64,000 bases of DNA from Rhizobiaceae bacterium (GTDB lineage: Bacteria; Pseudomonadota; Alphaproteobacteria; Rhizobiales; Rhizobiaceae), in NCBI GenBank assembly GCA_019635755.1, contig JAHBYW010000003.1:186001-250000 (forward strand). Reading direction: 5' to 3'. The notes beneath the pieces were generated by a model, which had not been told where the DNA came from, made no database searches, and was given only the letters and a program-made list of their open reading frames with translations. Shown here in pieces: positions 63,038 through 64,000 of this stretch (position 1 is its first letter; the number at the start of each line of letters is the position of its first letter). The translations under genes were made by a program, and so were the position numbers.

Positions 63038-64000
63038 TCAATACGGGCAGGCGTTGTCGGCCATGTAGTCGTGGACCTCGACGGTGCCGGCGATGATGTC
63101 GGCCTTGGCCTTCTCGACGGCCGCCAGCATGTCGGCGGTCACGAGGTCCTTGTTGTTGTCGTCCATGGCGAAGTCGACGCCGCCTTCCTTGAGGCCCAGC
63201 ACGTTGAAGCCGGTGGCGAAGCTGCCGTTCTTGGCATCCATGAAAGCGTTGTAGACGGCGACGTCGACGCGCTTGAGCATCGAGGTCAGCACCTTGCCCG
63301 GCTGCAGGCCGTTCTGGTTGGAGTCGACGCCAATGCCGAGCTTGCCGGCGTCAGCGGCCGCCTGGAGCACGCCCACGCCCGTGCCGCCGGCGGCGGCGTA
63401 GATGACGTCCGCGCCCTGGTCCATCTGAGAGCGGGCGATCTCGCCGCCCTTCGTCGGGTCGTTCCAGGCCGCCGGGGTGTCGCCGGTCATGTTCTGGATG
63501 ACCTCGGTCGCGCCGGCCGACTTGGCGCCGCCGACATAACCGCAGCCGAACTTGCGGATCAGCGGGATGTCCATGCCGCCGACGAAGCCGACCTTCTTGG
63601 ACTGCGAGGCCATCGCGGCCATGATGCCGACGAGATACGAGCCCTCATGCTCCTTGTAGACCACCGAGCGGACGTTCGGCGCATCGACGACCATGTCGAT
63701 GATGGCGAACTTCGTGTCCGGGAAATCAGCGGCGACCTTCGACAGCGCGTCTGCCCACGAGAAGCCGGCCATGACGATCGGGTTGCGGCCGTCCTCGGCG
63801 AAGCGGCGGAGCGCCTGCTCGCGCTGCGCGTCGTTCGAGATCTCGAAGTCGACATATTCGATGCTGGTCTCGGTCTTGAACTTCTCCGCGCCGTTGAACG
63901 ACGCCTCGTTGAACGACTTGTCGAACTTGCCGCCGAGGTCGAACAGCAGGCCCGGCTTGATGTCCTGAGCGTAGGCCGAGACGGACAACGCGGTGGCGGC
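63038..64000 (-). CDS. BMP family ABC transporter substrate-binding protein, partial
   Basis: This is the mature part and the end of the signal peptide of a BMP (PnrA/Med-like) lipoprotein-type binding protein, cut by the window edge at its N-terminus. The signal peptide ends in SAYAQ, then DIKPGLLFDLGGKFDKSFNE. Later segments GFVGGMDIPLIRKFGCGY and AAAGGTGVGVLQAA are family-typical. Such proteins bind nucleosides or purines for ABC import. The permease and ATPase genes are not in the window. Confidence 0.92.
   Translation of the reverse strand, partial: AATALSVSAYAQDIKPGLLFDLGGKFDKSFNEASFNGAEKFKTETSIEYVDFEISNDAQREQALRRFAEDGRNPIVMAGFSWADALSKVAADFPDTKFAIIDMVVDAPNVRSVVYKEHEGSYLVGIMAAMASQSKKVGFVGGMDIPLIRKFGCGYVGGAKSAGATEVIQNMTGDTPAAWNDPTKGGEIARSQMDQGADVIYAAAGGTGVGVLQAAADAGKLGIGVDSNQNGLQPGKVLTSMLKRVDVAVYNAFMDAKNGSFATGFNVLGLKEGGVDFAMDDNNKDLVTADMLAAVEKAKADIIAGTVEVHDYMADNACPY

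Overview
The window looks like a chromosomal segment of a high-GC alphaproteobacterium, most likely of the Mesorhizobium/Phyllobacteriaceae group of Hyphomicrobiales. Supporting signs are an iol locus with a kinase-DUF2090 fusion and an RpiR-type regulator, a pob/pca protocatechuate locus, a cysG-DUF2849-cysI-cysH-DUF934 sulfate assimilation operon, and short CTTCTCCCC/GGGGAGAAG mosaic palindromes between genes. Genes are tightly packed, often with 4-nt ATGA/GTGA overlaps. I saw no tRNA, rRNA, CRISPR array, insertion sequence or prophage.

Region 1 (1-32144) is a catabolic island for an unidentified acyl-CoA-forming compound. It holds one complete branched-chain-amino-acid-type ABC importer (12603-17148) and part of a second (1-1661). 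It also holds three acyl-CoA ligases, an oxalyl-CoA-decarboxylase/2-hydroxyacyl-CoA-lyase-like enzyme, and two acyl-CoA dehydrogenases. Further genes encode a split MaoC-type hydratase, an APH-fold kinase, a crotonase/3-hydroxyacyl-CoA dehydrogenase fusion, two thiolases, a dienoyl-CoA-reductase-like SDR, a second SDR, a VOC protein, a hot-dog thioesterase, a metallo-beta-lactamase-fold hydrolase and three NTF2-like proteins. Three regulators sit among them: TetR, LysR and a MalT-like LuxR (LAL) protein. The kinase and the dehydrogenase at 11245 resemble the two halves of the ACAD10/ACAD11 proteins, which suggests 4-hydroxyacyl-CoA intermediates. A palindrome CCTATC-N4-GATAGG recurs in front of four transcription units and marks an island-specific regulon. 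A second motif around GGTTG/CAACC marks probable TetR targets.

Region 2 (32189-37644) holds a phage-host-attachment-type (baeRF) protein and the assimilatory sulfate/siroheme operon, with a terminator-like hairpin in its leader. Region 3 (37704-45121) holds a GMC oxidoreductase, then a coupled four-gene set (dimethylformamidase-like protein, class III aminotransferase, GNAT acetyltransferase, acetylpolyamine-amidohydrolase-like deacetylase), then a DUF998 membrane protein behind an FNR/FixK-like box.

Region 4 (45090-50159) is 4-hydroxybenzoate to protocatechuate to the beta-ketoadipate branch: pobA-pcaC-pcaH-pcaG-pcaB, with divergent AraC-type pobR. pcaD and pcaQ are not here. Region 5 (50273-60515) is inositol catabolism: iolG, an SDR, a divergent Gfo/Idh dehydrogenase, iolR, iolC, iolD, iolE, a small membrane protein and iolB. 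A repeated GGAAYATYTGTTCC-type operator sits in front of its transcription units, and three mosaic repeats lie between genes. Region 6 (60617-64000) holds slyX, an anti-sigma-like protein, an MFS transporter, a GNAT protein and a truncated BMP-family binding protein with a clear terminator.
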